Shown: positions 25,101 through 35,739 of the stretch, one piece after another | Layout: every line of letters begins with the position of its first letter | Numbering within the stretch: position 1 is the stretch's first letter | Origin: Laguncularia racemosa | Taxonomy: Eukaryota > Streptophyta > Magnoliopsida > Myrtales > Combretaceae | Length of the DNA: 64,000 bases | Direction: 5' to 3' | Assembly: GCA_037954665.1 (NCBI GenBank) | Contig: JBBMOL010000039.1 | Span: 2,232,001-2,296,000 of the forward strand | The notes under the pieces: generated by a model | Told to the model about the DNA's origin: nothing | Seen by the model: the letters and a program-made list of their open reading frames with translations, nothing else | The model's database searches: none | Translations under genes and position numbers: made by a program

Positions 25101-26250
25101 GATGCAAATGGATGTTTAAAATTAAATATAAAGTAGATGGTTTCATTGAAAGACATAAGGCATGATTGGTTGCCAAAAGATTTACACAAGTAGAAGGAAT
25201 TGAATATTATCATACATTTTTTTCCCATGGCCAAACTTTCTATTGTCAAAATATGGCTTGCTATAGCTTCAGCTCAAAATTAGTTTGTTCATCAATTAGA
25301 TGTAAATAATGCATTTTTACATGGTTTCATTAATGAGAAAATATACATGGTTCCTCTAACTAGATATACAGATGCCTCTCAAGGATAAGTGTGTAAACTT
25401 GTTCGATCATTATATGGTTTGAAATAGGCTTCTCACCAATGGAACAAAGAGTTCACTAAATTTATTGTTTCTCATAGTTTTCACTAGTCCAAAAATGATT
25501 ACTCCTTATTCACAAAACAGATTGTAAAAAGTTTTGTTGCTTTACTAGTATATGTGAATGATGTACTGATCATGAGGAAATGATATTTCTACCATTACTA
25601 CTATCAAAAAGGCTCTTGATCATGCTTTTACAAGTAAGGATCTTGGTGAAATCAGATTTTCCCTTAAAATAAAGGTTTATCATGTATCTCATGGATATAT
25701 GCTAAATTAGAGAAAGTTTATTTTAAACATCCTTGAAGATGTTGGATTGACAGTAGCTAAACCTAAAAAATACCATTTCCTTCTCATCTCCATCTTAATA
25801 GAACTTCCGGTGACCTTTTAGATGATCCAACAATGTATTGAAGAATTGTTGGATGACTACTTTATTTGACAATCACTTAACCAGATCTTTCATTTATAGT
25901 TCAACAATTAAGTCAGTTTGTGTCTCAGCCACTAACTATACATCTATCTGCTACAATGCATGTTCTTTGTTATCTCAAAAGAACAATGGACAGTGGATTA
26001 TTCTATCCTTTATCTTCTTCTTTATCACTACATGGATACTATAACCCTGACTGGGGATCTTGTAGAATAAATAGAAAATCATTATCTGGTTTTTCTATTT
26101 TTCTTGGTTCATCTTTAGTATCTTGGAAAACGAAGAAATAACCTACAGTTGCTACTTTGTCAACTGAAACAAAATACAAAGCTATGGTATCTATTATAAA
26201 AAAAAAAATTGCTTTTGCATGATCCACACATATCGGTTATTTTGCTTGTT
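22127..26250 (+). pseudogene. Copia-2 gag-pol remnant
   Basis: Gag begins with an ATG at 22127. It carries a W-N-R-S-I-K motif near 22245 and an intact CCHC knuckle (C-T-Y-C, then H and C) near 22930-22975. The protease active site reads D-I-R-A at 23310-23321 in place of D-S-G-A, so it is dead. Integrase shows I-D-N-G near 24118 and V-E-R-K-H near 24230. Reverse transcriptase has V-N-N-A-F-L-H-G near 25300. Its catalytic box reads Y-V-N-D at 25551-25562, losing one of the two essential aspartates. RNase H survives as N-P-D-W-G-S near 26043 and K-Y-K-A-M near 26175. Numerous stops and shifts separate these parts. Confidence 0.88.
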
Positions 26251-26270
26251 CAATTATTCTCGAATAGCAA

Positions 26271-26398
26271 ATTAGCTCGGTTAATAACAGAAAATCTATG
26301 TTTGCATAGCAGAACCTAACACATTAGAAAAATAATTAGCTCAGTTAATAACATAAAATCTATGTTTGCATAGCAGAACCTAACACATTAGAAAAATA
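26271..26398 (+). repeat. Two-copy 64-bp tandem duplication
   Basis: 26271-26334 and 26335-26398 are almost identical, each starting ATTAGCTC and containing CTATGTTTGCATAGCAGAAC. It lies where the end of RNase H should be in Copia-2, showing local rearrangement after insertion. Confidence 0.95.
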
Positions 26399-26465
26399 GG
26401 TTGTAGACTTAATGATAAGAGCAATGCCAAGTTGGGAATTTTACATTCACCATCTTGAGGGGAGA

Positions 26466-26711
26466 TGCTAAATATATAAATTGTAAATGTTTTATTTTGA
26501 CAAATATATAAGCTGTATTTTTTAACACTTGAGGCTTTAGTGTTGGATCTTTTGATAATACATATAAATATCCAGCCTTCAATTACAAATTTAGTTGTTT
26601 CTTCTTCTTGTTCTCTGTTTTCTAACATTACTTTTCTGTCAAACTACTCCATTGGGTACAAAATTGATAGTAGGTTACTTTGTCAAGCGATTATCATAGC
26701 AGATTTCTTCG
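26466..26711 (+). repeat. 3' LTR of Copia-2
   Basis: 246 bp, longer than the 5' copy because of extra bases around 26620-26665. It ends GATTTCTTCG, aligned to GATTTCTTCA in the 5' LTR. Confidence 0.85.
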
Positions 26712-27069
26712 TTTAAGTATCACCTTTGCCCTGACATTTCCCTTACACTTAACTAATTGAGTATACTTTTTCTCATATATTGCTATCTCGTTTGAGCATA
26801 ATAGGCTTGCTTTCTTCCCCAAATCCAACCCCCACCCCCAAGAAAAATTTGATATGTAAATTCAATAATAAGAGATTAGAGCTCGGACTAAACAAGTAAA
26901 ATTTTCATACTATTCAGACTGTTTGGTCTGAACTTTGACATAAAATAAGATGCTTGACTTTAAACTGAAAGATCCGACGCATGGAACCATAAATTGACTC
27001 GAACAATAGCTAATAATAACAATAATGACAATCCTTAAAAACATCAAACAAACAAACAAACAACTTCAA
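26712..27069. other. Spacer between Copia-2 and PDF1; PDF1 3' UTR
   Basis: No coding frame. The right-hand part (about 26950-27069) should be the PDF1 3' UTR, read on the minus strand. It carries a short (CAAA)n run at 27046-27062. Confidence 0.5.
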
Positions 27070-28923
27070 CTATGCTCTGGGCTTGAAGTGGCCTTCATTG
27101 GCAAGCTTGAAAACTCGGGCCTGGGCTTGAGCAGCACGGTTAGAGCCCAATGCTGCAACAAAACTATTCCTGACATGGGTGGTAGAGAAAGGGAACTTCT
27201 TGATAGCCATGGAGTTGAGTAGAGAAGCAGTGCCTTCTCTGTAGAGAGCACCAAAACCGTCAGTGCGGGTGTTAGAGAGAGCTTCTAGCAAGTTCATGTT
27301 GGCTGGGAGAGCCGGGACGCTGGTTGTCGTGCCGAAGGCTCCGCCGACCGTACCCCACCACCCAACAAGTGTCCATATTAATGTGGGATGATTCCTCCAG
27401 TAGCTGCGTGAGCGTGAGCACATTAATTAACGTTCGTGCATGCACAAGTGATGAGTGGTGACCATAAATCATAACAATTATTTTTCTCCAGCATTTAAAC
27501 ATTCAAATGTGTCCGCAATTAATCCAAGAGCTTATATATGTATGCTTTTATGGAGAGGGAAAAAAAAAAAGAAAGAAAGGGAAGCATCTCCTCTTCTCTC
27601 TACAAATATATATATATTTTTTAAATGCCAGAATGAAAGACCAATAACAAATATCACATTAATTATATATAGAGGGATTCCTAGTATCAGGGTGACGTAA
27701 GTTTAGTATGTATTTTATATTTTTTAAGGGCTTATCAGGCTACATAATAGTTTTTTCATCCCATTGACATGAAACTGAAAATTAATTGACTTGCATGTGG
27801 TTCCTTGCAAAAAAAAAGGGGGGGGGGGGGGGGTGGGGGGAGTTTGTTGGGGTTCAGTAGAACGTAGAGAGCGACTTACTCGCATGAGAAGGGATTTGAG
27901 TTGGGGTCGAAAGGTGGGTTGATGGGGATTGTGGGAGAACTTGGCGTGCCAGGGACAATGCTTGGAGGGCTTGGTGGGTTTACAACCGGAGGAGTTGGAG
28001 GGGTTCCACCGGGACTAGGAGTAGTGGGTGGTGGAGTGCCACTAGGGGTAGTCGGTGGGCCATAGTAGCCACCATGTGATGGGGGTGGCCTTGAAGGAGT
28101 TGAGTCGTGTGGTGCTGGGGGATAGTGGCCACCATGTGAGGGTGATGGCCTCGATGGAGTTGGGACGAGCGGCGGGTTTCCGCAGTTACTTGGTGGATTT
28201 GAAGGTGTAGGCTGTGAAGGAGTGGAATGATATGGTGGTGTTCCGCCGTGTCCACTTGGTGGAGAGCTCTTGTAGGGTGGAGATGGATTGTTATACGAAA
28301 CTGAAAGCGCGTTCAAAAAACACAAAAAAGAAGAAGCATATCAGATTAAAAATTCATGCAAATAAAAGGAATAATAAGGAATTAGCAAAGAAATAAGACA
28401 AATATTTGTGCATGCAAAAGTTTATGTCTATGTTATATACGTATGACCATGATCAATATATCCAATCACATTCACGAAAAATAACATCATATGGTGTTAC
28501 TAATTAATAATCATGGCATCAACCGACAACATCATATACTACACGAGATCACAAAAATAATCCCATGACAAAGGAGGGAGTTTTAAGTAGATTGATGTTA
28601 TTGACAATTTCATTACAAAAGTTTAGGAAACATTACTGTGTAATGTTACACTAGTGTAAAAATTTTATATGGACACCATTAGAGCAAAATACCAGTACTT
28701 GTTCACAGCAGAAAATTTTGAGAGAGGGAGAGAGAGGACCTGGGGGAGGAGTTCCAATGTGGGGATCAGGAATAATGGGGTAGTAGTTCTTCTGATCTTC
28801 AAAGCTCGAGGAAGCAACAGCATGGATAACCAAGTTTTGGCTAACCAAACCCACTATGCATAAACACATTATTACATTTCTACAACAACAACTACTACTA
28901 CTCTTACTCATATCTCTAGCCAT
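27070..28923 (-). CDS. PDF1: Protodermal factor 1, proline-rich secreted epidermal cell-wall protein
   Basis: Three exons on the minus strand, 28923-28740, 28300-27880 and 27403-27070, all with GT-AG junctions and continuous phase, give 312 residues. The Arabidopsis protein is of similar size. Residues 16-37 form a hydrophobic signal peptide ending A-V-A. Residues about 58-198 are Pro/Ser/Thr/Gly-rich, with P-S-H-G-G repeats including a 20-residue tandem unit. From about 200 follows the conserved C-terminal domain (F-S-C-D-Y-W-R, G-W-W-G-T-V-G, L-S-N-T-R-T-D-G, Y-R-E-G-T-A-S), ending K-P-R-A. This domain is diagnostic of PDF1, a protein specific to the shoot L1/epidermal layer. The first ATG is at 28923; an upstream TTG is not a plausible start. 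A perfect L1 box lies upstream. Intron 2 holds a long G-tract (27818-27841 on the plus strand). Confidence 0.93.
27809..27841 (+). repeat. A9 then poly-G tract in PDF1 intron 2
   Basis: Nine A followed by about 24 G with one T interruption, 33 bp inside the donor end of intron 2. In the sense of the PDF1 transcript it is a C-run followed by a U-run, the same C-then-T arrangement as at 16573-16618. Confidence 0.95.
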
Positions 28924-29030
28924 CCTCAACACTGCCTTCAAAAGCAAGCTACAGAGGAGAAGACAGAGATATGCAAGGACAACAGTGAAAACGTTGAGTT
29001 TGAGTATGTCTGTGGAGCGTGGAGAGGTGT

Positions 29031-29120
29031 GAATATAAAGGGGAGGGGAGAGAGAGGGGGGAGTAAATAGTTGCAGGTAGATGAAGACGTGGTTAGTTGA
29101 TGTTTTACGGGGTGCATTTA
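29031..29120 (-). promoter_or_regulatory. PDF1 promoter: L1 box and TATA-like element
   Basis: On the minus strand TAAATGCA lies at 29120-29113, a perfect match to the L1 box TAAATG(C/T)A. HD-ZIP IV factors ATML1 and PDF2 bind this box, and it drives epidermal expression of PDF1 in Arabidopsis. It is about 190 bp upstream of the ATG and about 75 bp upstream of a TATA-like TTTATATTC at 29039-29031. Purine/pyrimidine-rich leader sequence lies between. Motif and gene identity support each other. Confidence 0.8.
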
Positions 29121-29129
29121 TGTTGGGTA

Positions 29130-29579
29130 TCCATAGCTCTACATGTGTACGAGTGGTGTAAACCAGGCATCCTCATCTCTATTCGCAAAAAGCACCGTTC
29201 TTAATTTTTTAGCCTTAATATACTGGAATGGCTAGCTTCTTCTGACAAGATCCTCAGCTAGATCTCCATCTAATATTAGTTATTACTACCCTTTGTTTCT
29301 TCAACTTACCTTATATTAGGAGCGAAAAACAAATATGACTACAAATTTTAATTTAGTATTAAATTTTTGTTACATCGTACCATTGAATATTGGCTAAATA
29401 TTTATTATTTCCAACTTTCCATATTAAGTGTATCCTCACCAATTATATAAATACATTCAAATAAAAAATTAGTATACGATTATAAAAATTTACTCTATCG
29501 AATTAGAATTTTATTGTATTTGTATAACACCAATCAATCTACATAGTATATTAGTATCATTGAAGCCCTTCTTTAGATT
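29130..29579. other. PDF1 upstream region, no further gene
   Basis: AT-rich upstream sequence without an open frame of interest. More distal PDF1 control elements may lie here, but I can name none. Confidence 0.45.
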
Positions 29580-30188
29580 AAGGGTGTGCATGTGATTTAG
29601 GGATGGGTACGGTTTGGTTCGGTTTAGTATGGTTTGCTTCTCAAATCCAACCAAACCATATATTACAATTTGTTTTTTTTTTCAAAAATAAAAAAAATAA
29701 AACCTAACTATATAATTTAGTTTATAATTTTTTCAAACTAAGAAAAAAAAGGTGGATTGATGTAGTTCGATATATAATAACATTTACTTAATTATCATTT
29801 CTTCAATATAATTCACCATTTTAATACTTATTTAATATATTTAAGAACTTTTTGTTTTCTTCTCAAGGTAATTCTAGTTTCTAAATCACTTAATAAGTAA
29901 AATAAGAAAGAAAAAAAAAAGATAGTGAGTTATTTGATGGTAACTAAATAAGAAGAGGAATTAAATAAACAACATGAAATCTTCTTCTTCTTTTTTTGTT
30001 ATACATTCTTTAGATTTTTACCACTTTTTTTTTCTCCCTTTTACTTCTCATAGTTCATTTCGATTTGATTTATAACTTTTTTGAACTTAAAAGAAAACAA
30101 TTCAGTTTGGTTTATAATTTTTTCAAACCTAATTTATGGTTCAATTTAATTCGGGTTGCAATTTGATTAGTTTTTTATGCTCAACCTT
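29580..30188. mobile_element. Probable hAT-like MITE
   Basis: Terminal inverted repeats AAGGGTGTGCAT (29580-29591) and, at the other end, ATGCTCAACCTT (reverse AAGGTTGAGCAT) match at 10 of 12 positions. These are typical of short hAT-derived elements with a GGTGTGCA-like end. The interior shows GGTTTGGTTCGGTTT near the left end and AT-rich sequence after it. No transposase and no convincing 8-bp target duplication. Confidence 0.5.
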
Positions 30189-31057
30189 GATGCAATTAGT
30201 TAGGATTTATTAAAAACAACAAACATTTATCCCTAAATATTATACATGACATCTCCCTCTTAAGGAAAAAAATTCTCCATATTTAGTGTACAACGATGTT
30301 AAAGCTAAATATAAAAAATTAGGACAAAAGAGAGATTAACATACCCTTGATCTCATGGTCATAATATTAATTTGAGATTAGTAGGGAGTTTTTTTTTTCC
30401 CAGATAGATCCTTTTGGAATCATGAGTATTTTAGCTAATTAAGAATTAACTCATACACATGGCATGTACATACACAGAGACGTACCTCCTAGGATAAATT
30501 CTTAAACAAACCAATAGTAAATGATAAAATAATAGAAAAAATAATAAAAAAAGAATTAATTATAATGAGATATTTAAAATACAAAAAGTAAAATAAAATG
30601 GAAGTTCTCATTCCATTTTCTAATATTATGTAATTCTAATTTTTTTTTCCTATCAATTTATGAGTGTCAAAATGGTCAATAGGAAATTTAAAAGTATATT
30701 TTTAAAATTCATGGGACCAATTTCTTAAATATAAAGATTAAAAAATCAAATGCATATTGTAAATATAATAGAGTATATTTACTATCTGTCCAATAAAATA
30801 TGATACATAACTAATTTAAACTTATAGCATGAAAATACTTTTTGTCACTTATGGAAATATTTATGGTCTATGCTATATAATAACTTGTTATAGTTGCTTA
30901 ATTATATACCATAGTTGTGGTATATTTCTTAATGAAAGTCCACTTAACATTGTTTATTATTATTATTTTTTAATAATTGTGTTTGTTAGATGGTTTTCAA
31001 ATAAAATGTAAATTGAAATTGTAAGTTGGTTTTAAATATATTTTTTGGTTTGATTTT
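30189..31057. other. AT-rich intergenic DNA
   Basis: No protein-like frame and no repeat boundary seen. Confidence 0.5.
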
Positions 31058-31403
31058 TGTTGATTCTTGTTCTAGTTGGAAAGGCTCTTAGGCTAGGTTA
31101 AATTCTTGATTAGATAGAGTTTTGGCTTATAAGATGAACAAACATGAGCTATCAGATGCCAGAATTGTCTTTGTCACTTGGATCTAATGCTTAAATCAAA
31201 GAAGCAACGTGATGGCAAGAGTAATCAATTTAATAGAAAGGTTTTGGCCCCTTACTTAGTTAGGGTAATCCCCTAGTTATAATATTGGAGTAATGTGATA
31301 CTTATGGTAAGTAAAGATTCCTTAAAGGCACTTGCTTTATTTCAGGAAAGATTTTGTGGAGCATACTTTTAAAGAGTTGGATAGACTTTCCATATTTATC
31401 ACA
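31058..31403 (-). repeat. 3' LTR of TR-GAG element
   Basis: Shares with the right-hand copy the words AAGATGAACAAACAT, GGAAAGGTTTTGG and CCTAGTTAT (as CTCTAGTTAT). TG...CA ends on the minus strand. Confidence 0.8.
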
Positions 31404-31439
31404 ACTTCCTTTAAGTATGTATCATATTAACTATAGTCT

Positions 31440-32262
31440 CAGAGTATCCCATCATACTTTTATCTTAGCAAGTTGAGAGTTGAGAGTCGAGGAGTTGCAT
31501 TCAAGTATCTTGCTTATTAGAAAGTGCTGATAAAACCGCATGACAAGCTCTTTAAAACTTAAGATGGTGTTCAACTTGAGGTCTTTGTACAAAGTAAGAG
31601 CTACTTTCTTGAAGCTACCTAAAATATCCTTGCAAACAATGGTGTCGAAGATGCTAAGGAGATTCATTTAAGCAGTATAGTAGCTCATGTGCTTGGATGG
31701 ATTAGTTGTCCCATCATAAAACTCCATTAAAGGAATGTGGGTATGTGTTGGGAGTTGTTCATTTCAAATCTCCTACATAAAAGGAGAGTTTTTTATGGTA
31801 AACATGTCTTAAGGTTTAGGTTTATTTATCTCCTTAAATTCATTAAGGTGCTTGATCATATCATTGATTTCATCCAATGATGGGTTGGCCAACAAACAAG
31901 TTAACTAAGCCTTGGAATCGTCATTCTTTTGGTGAGGAGCACGATTTTGATGTTGTTGCATGTTCCCCTAGTGATGCGAGACATTATCACCTTGATACTC
32001 ACCATGTGGTTGGGAATTACGTTAGGTGCACTCTTGAATTTCATTCACTTAGGCTTGCAAAAGTTTGTTCCCAACCACTAGGTTGTCCAGTTGCTACTCA
32101 AGATGAAACCCTATCCTCTATGCCTTGCTATGTACCTTACAATGCTAGAGACACTAGAGGGGCATTATTTGAATAAATTTGCAGGTTGTGATTGCTAATA
32201 ACAATTTTGCTTGAGTTTCTTCTAGATCTCATACTAACCATGGTGGTTTATAGGCCATAGAT
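31440..32262 (-). pseudogene. Ty3/gypsy gag remnant
   Basis: From about 31720 down to 31452 the minus strand encodes a segment with Y-D-G-T-T-N-P followed by a retrotransposon gag core (L-K-L-N-T-I-L-S-F-K-E-L-V-M-R-F pattern). This matches the Retrotrans_gag domain of plant gypsy elements. One stop splits the region near 31665. There is no zinc knuckle or pol. Confidence 0.7.
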
Positions 32263-32275
32263 GGTCGGCGCTAAT

Positions 32276-32609
32276 TGTTGATTCTTACTCTTGCCAAAAA
32301 GGGACTTAGGCCAAGTTAAATCCTTAATTGAACAAAGATTTGACCTGCAAGATGAACAAACATAAGTTATTCGATTTAATGCTTAGACTCCAATGCTCAA
32401 GTTAGAGAAGTACCGTAATGGCAAATGTAATCAATCTAATGGAAAGGTTTTGGTTCTTTAACTAGTTGGGGTAATCCTCTAGTTATTGTGTTGGAGTAGT
32501 ATGATATTTATGATAAGAAAAATTTTCCTAAAGACATCTACTTTATTCTAGGAGAGATTATATGGAGCATGCTTTTGGCAAGTTAAATGTACTTTTCATA
32601 TTTATTACA
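32276..32609 (-). repeat. 5' LTR of TR-GAG element
   Basis: 334 bp, about 75-80 percent like the left copy by eye, which implies an old insertion. Begins TGTAATAAATATG on the minus strand. Confidence 0.8.
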
Positions 32610-35600
32610 TATCTTATTAGGTATAAGGCTTGATCGAAATGGACTCAAAGATCCATGATTGAATTGGCCTATAACAATTTTGTACTTAGGTTTTATTTGA
32701 ATAGTCTTTAATCAAATTAAACTAAAACATAAGTGCCACTTCAATAAAGTGAAATTATAAGAATGATAAAAATGACAAGAATGAGTCTAACGTATCACAT
32801 TTTCATATCCTAAATCCATTTTTATGTTGAAATGAATACCAATTTTGTTCTAGATCTTGTAAAAATACTCATTTCTTAACAAATAAGGAGAGAAAACTAA
32901 CTAGCAAAAAATATAGACCAAATAAGCTATATATAGATGTTTGCGATGACGGTGATATTAACATATGTGTGTCGGCACTGGTACAATATTAATGAGATTT
33001 GGTTTGCTTTTTCCGAGGAGGAGAAAAAAAAATGGAAGAGAAAAAAAGACTAGACCTGGTAAGAACTTACCATAGACATGTCGCATGTATTTGCCTCTGA
33101 CTCTTTATATACCTCTAAGATGTCAGCAAAACAGCCCGATACTTCACAAACAGAGGTGTCTCCTTGGATAAAAGGCTGCAATGACCAGGCCTTGGATGAC
33201 CGTTTTCCATAAATACTAAATCAGAATGTCGTAAGATTCTGGGGTTTATGCCTGGCTAGTGCTTGAAGGTCAAGGATGTCAATGGCATGAAGATCGCTGT
33301 GCTAACGACCAAAGCCGCTGTGAAGGATGGTCATAACTATTAGTATTTTAAGGTAGTGAAAATTATTCCACATATTCCCTATTTTTGTAGAGTATTTTAC
33401 TATTTAAGCTCCATGAGAAATCATTAAATCCTCTAAATAATTGTTCTCATACATCACTGAAATTCTTTGAATGCAAGACTCAAGTAAGAGAATTTATATT
33501 ACACACATGAAAACGATGATAAATTATCATTCATAAAGATGCAAATTGTGGAGAGAGAAATAAGGATATGAACTGGAACTTGCTTTACTTTATATGGTTA
33601 AATTGATTCTATGTATATTGAAGGTTATATAATAAGTTTCAATTCTAAATTTATAAACTTTACTCCCATAAAGTAGGATACTAATTAGAGTATTTCCACA
33701 CCATGTAATCTTGAAACTTTTATCTTAAGTTATACCGGATATAATATTTAGGGTATTTGATGTAAAAAAAAAAATATTTAATAATATTCAACATAACAAA
33801 TATAATATATTTAACTCAACATATATTCAAGATTAAACTTGTATTTGCCCATTAAAAAAAAAGAGTAAAACTCTAAGGCATATTACATCCTTCATTTTTT
33901 TTGACGTATCTTATTTTCTTTCCAAAATACTATTACTAGCTCAAATCTTTTATATCTCATTTTGCATGCTATTTTTCATGGGATATTTTTATATTTGAAA
34001 AATACTATAATAGATTTGGTATCTTGTTTAAGGGGAGAATTAGTGGCACGTACAGAGCGTAGAAGGGGGAAGAATAATGGAAATAGGGTTTTATTTTATT
34101 GGTAGCTGAAATTGATGTTTTAAACACTAAATTTAAATGGGTAGCCAAAAGTTACCTTTTAATTGTGATTTTATTTTAGTAGTTAAAAGTTTATGCTTGA
34201 ATATTTTTCATTGGCCTTTGGCTACCAATTAAAGTATTTGGTAGCAAATATAGTATATTTAGCTGCCAAATTAATGATTAGGTAGCTTGAAGATTTTGGC
34301 TCCGAGTGCGAAATTTTCCACCATCACATTTGCATCTAGTAATTGAAATAAGTAAACCTAAACCTTGTAAAAAATTGTAATTCTATAATAACATTTCATG
34401 ATAAATTATTTATAGTTATATTATCATATTCATGATAGATGTTTTTATGAAAAGTATATAACAAAAGTATGTAATTAAATTATTGAAGATTACCAAGTTG
34501 ATAATAATAGGTTACTAGCAACTTACATCAAATAAATATTATATAAATTTTAATAAAAAATTTCACGTACTCCACAAGTACCTTGTACTCTATAATACCT
34601 ATAGGGTACAAATTCCTCGAAGGTCCCTATGTGTTACAAGTAAGATTTTGTTTCAAAGTTTGAAAACTTGTATCCATAAAAATAGAATATCGATAGGGTT
34701 TTATATCTTTTTATTTTTTATCTTTTATTTTTTTTTATATTAGAAGAACTGAAATTCTCATTCAAGTACAATGAAAAAATAAGAACCGAATATAGAAATG
34801 GGGGTTTAGAAACCTAATCTACAATAGATACATCTTTGTTATAAAATAAGGGTTCAAACATACCTTTTACACAAAAAAAAAAAAAAATCTCCAATGAGAA
34901 TTAAAAAACTAGTCCTCTAATTCGAGAGTAAACCTACATAAGGATAAACTAAAGTAAAAAAGGAAAAAAAAAAAACAAACACTCCTCAATGATGATTGAA
35001 ATAAATCAACTACACTAAACTATGGTAGATCTCCATGGTGTGCTTGAAGGGCTACAATGGTGAACATGGTGGAAGAATGACAATAGAAATGGTACACCTC
35101 TACGACAAGCTTAAAGTGCTACAATAGTAAAGATAGTGGTGGAAGAATGAGATGGTAGATGGATTGAGACCTCAGGAAATGGTCCTTCAAAATGGAATAT
35201 ATGTAGATGAATGAATGGATAGTTTGAACGAAGACTATATGGCTTGATATTTAATCTTCTATGTTGATTGAAGATAAGATATTGACATTCCTAGTTTATT
35301 GCTTTAGTGTCTTCAAAGAAATTATTTTTTGTTATGAGTTATCCTATTTATGGGGGTATTATTTTCACATAGATATCTTGGCTTGTATGTATGTGGGAGG
35401 AAGATGCTATTGAAGACTAAAGATTTTCCATGGAAGAGCCAGATATGGCATTTGATGATGTTGCCTTTGATCTTTGGAAAGATGAGGGCCCAGCATTTGT
35501 GAATTTTTTGGAAAATGAGAAGTCCTTAAAATTGCAAGAGGGTCAATACATGGCTATCATCTGGAGTGCTTTACCCTTTAACCAAAGGTTACCGAGATTT

Positions 35601-35699
35601 GATGATGCATAAATACAACCTAAAGGTGCATGAATATCACCTACATGTGAATCTTGGGGCAAAGGCCAAACTAATGGACTAATTCATGTTTTATTAGAA
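32610..35699. other. Intergenic DNA with a repeat-rich patch
   Basis: The stretch 33040-33500 is less AT-rich and ends in LTR-leader-like sequence (a possible solo LTR, no partner seen). In 34090-34310 the words GTAGC and GCTAC(C) recur about every 30 bp on both strands, with TTGGTAGCAAA-like contexts, resembling the subterminal repeats of a DNA transposon. No cellular gene is visible. The right end (35400-35699) may be the decayed tail of the pararetrovirus. Confidence 0.4.
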
Positions 35700-35739
35700 C
35701 TTATGGATTCTCGCATCCTTTCTATTAGAACTTATGGAT

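Larger units (their letters stand above)
21822..26711 (+). mobile_element. Degenerate Ty1/Copia LTR retrotransposon (Copia-2)
   Basis: The 5' LTR 21822-22040 begins TGTTAAATATATAA and ends TTCA. The 3' LTR 26466-26711 begins TGCTAAATATATAA. A primer site TGGTATCGAAGC directly follows the 5' LTR (22041-22052), and a purine tract TTGAGGGGAGA directly precedes the 3' LTR. Flanking bases GTTAA and TTTAA may be a decayed 5-bp target duplication. The internal order is gag, protease, integrase, RT, RNase H. LTR divergence and many stops indicate an old insertion. Confidence 0.9.
31058..32609 (-). mobile_element. Short non-autonomous LTR element carrying only gypsy gag (TR-GAG type)
   Basis: Two direct repeats of about 340 bp flank 872 bp. 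Read on the minus strand, the 5' LTR (32609-32276) ends CAACA. It is followed by TTAGCGCCGACC, a form of the TTGGCGCC-type primer region usual in gypsy elements. A purine tract AAAGGAAGT precedes the 3' LTR (31403-31058), which starts TGTGATAAATATGG. The interior has only gag-like sequence. This fits the terminal-repeat-with-GAG class. At 1.55 kb it is small. No target duplication is recognisable. Confidence 0.75.

Noticed and set aside
27980..28255. Minus-strand His/Pro/Leu-rich open frame inside PDF1 exon 2
   Set aside because: It is the out-of-frame shadow of the proline-rich repeat; the true frame continues across both splice junctions.
28924..28947. PDF1 start at an upstream TTG, adding eight residues
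   Set aside because: Plants initiate at ATG here, and the first ATG at 28923 directly precedes a good signal peptide.
35430..35612. 60-residue acidic plus-strand frame
   Set aside because: It is on the opposite strand next to the pararetroviral remnant, matches no family I know, and is probably chance or antisense.
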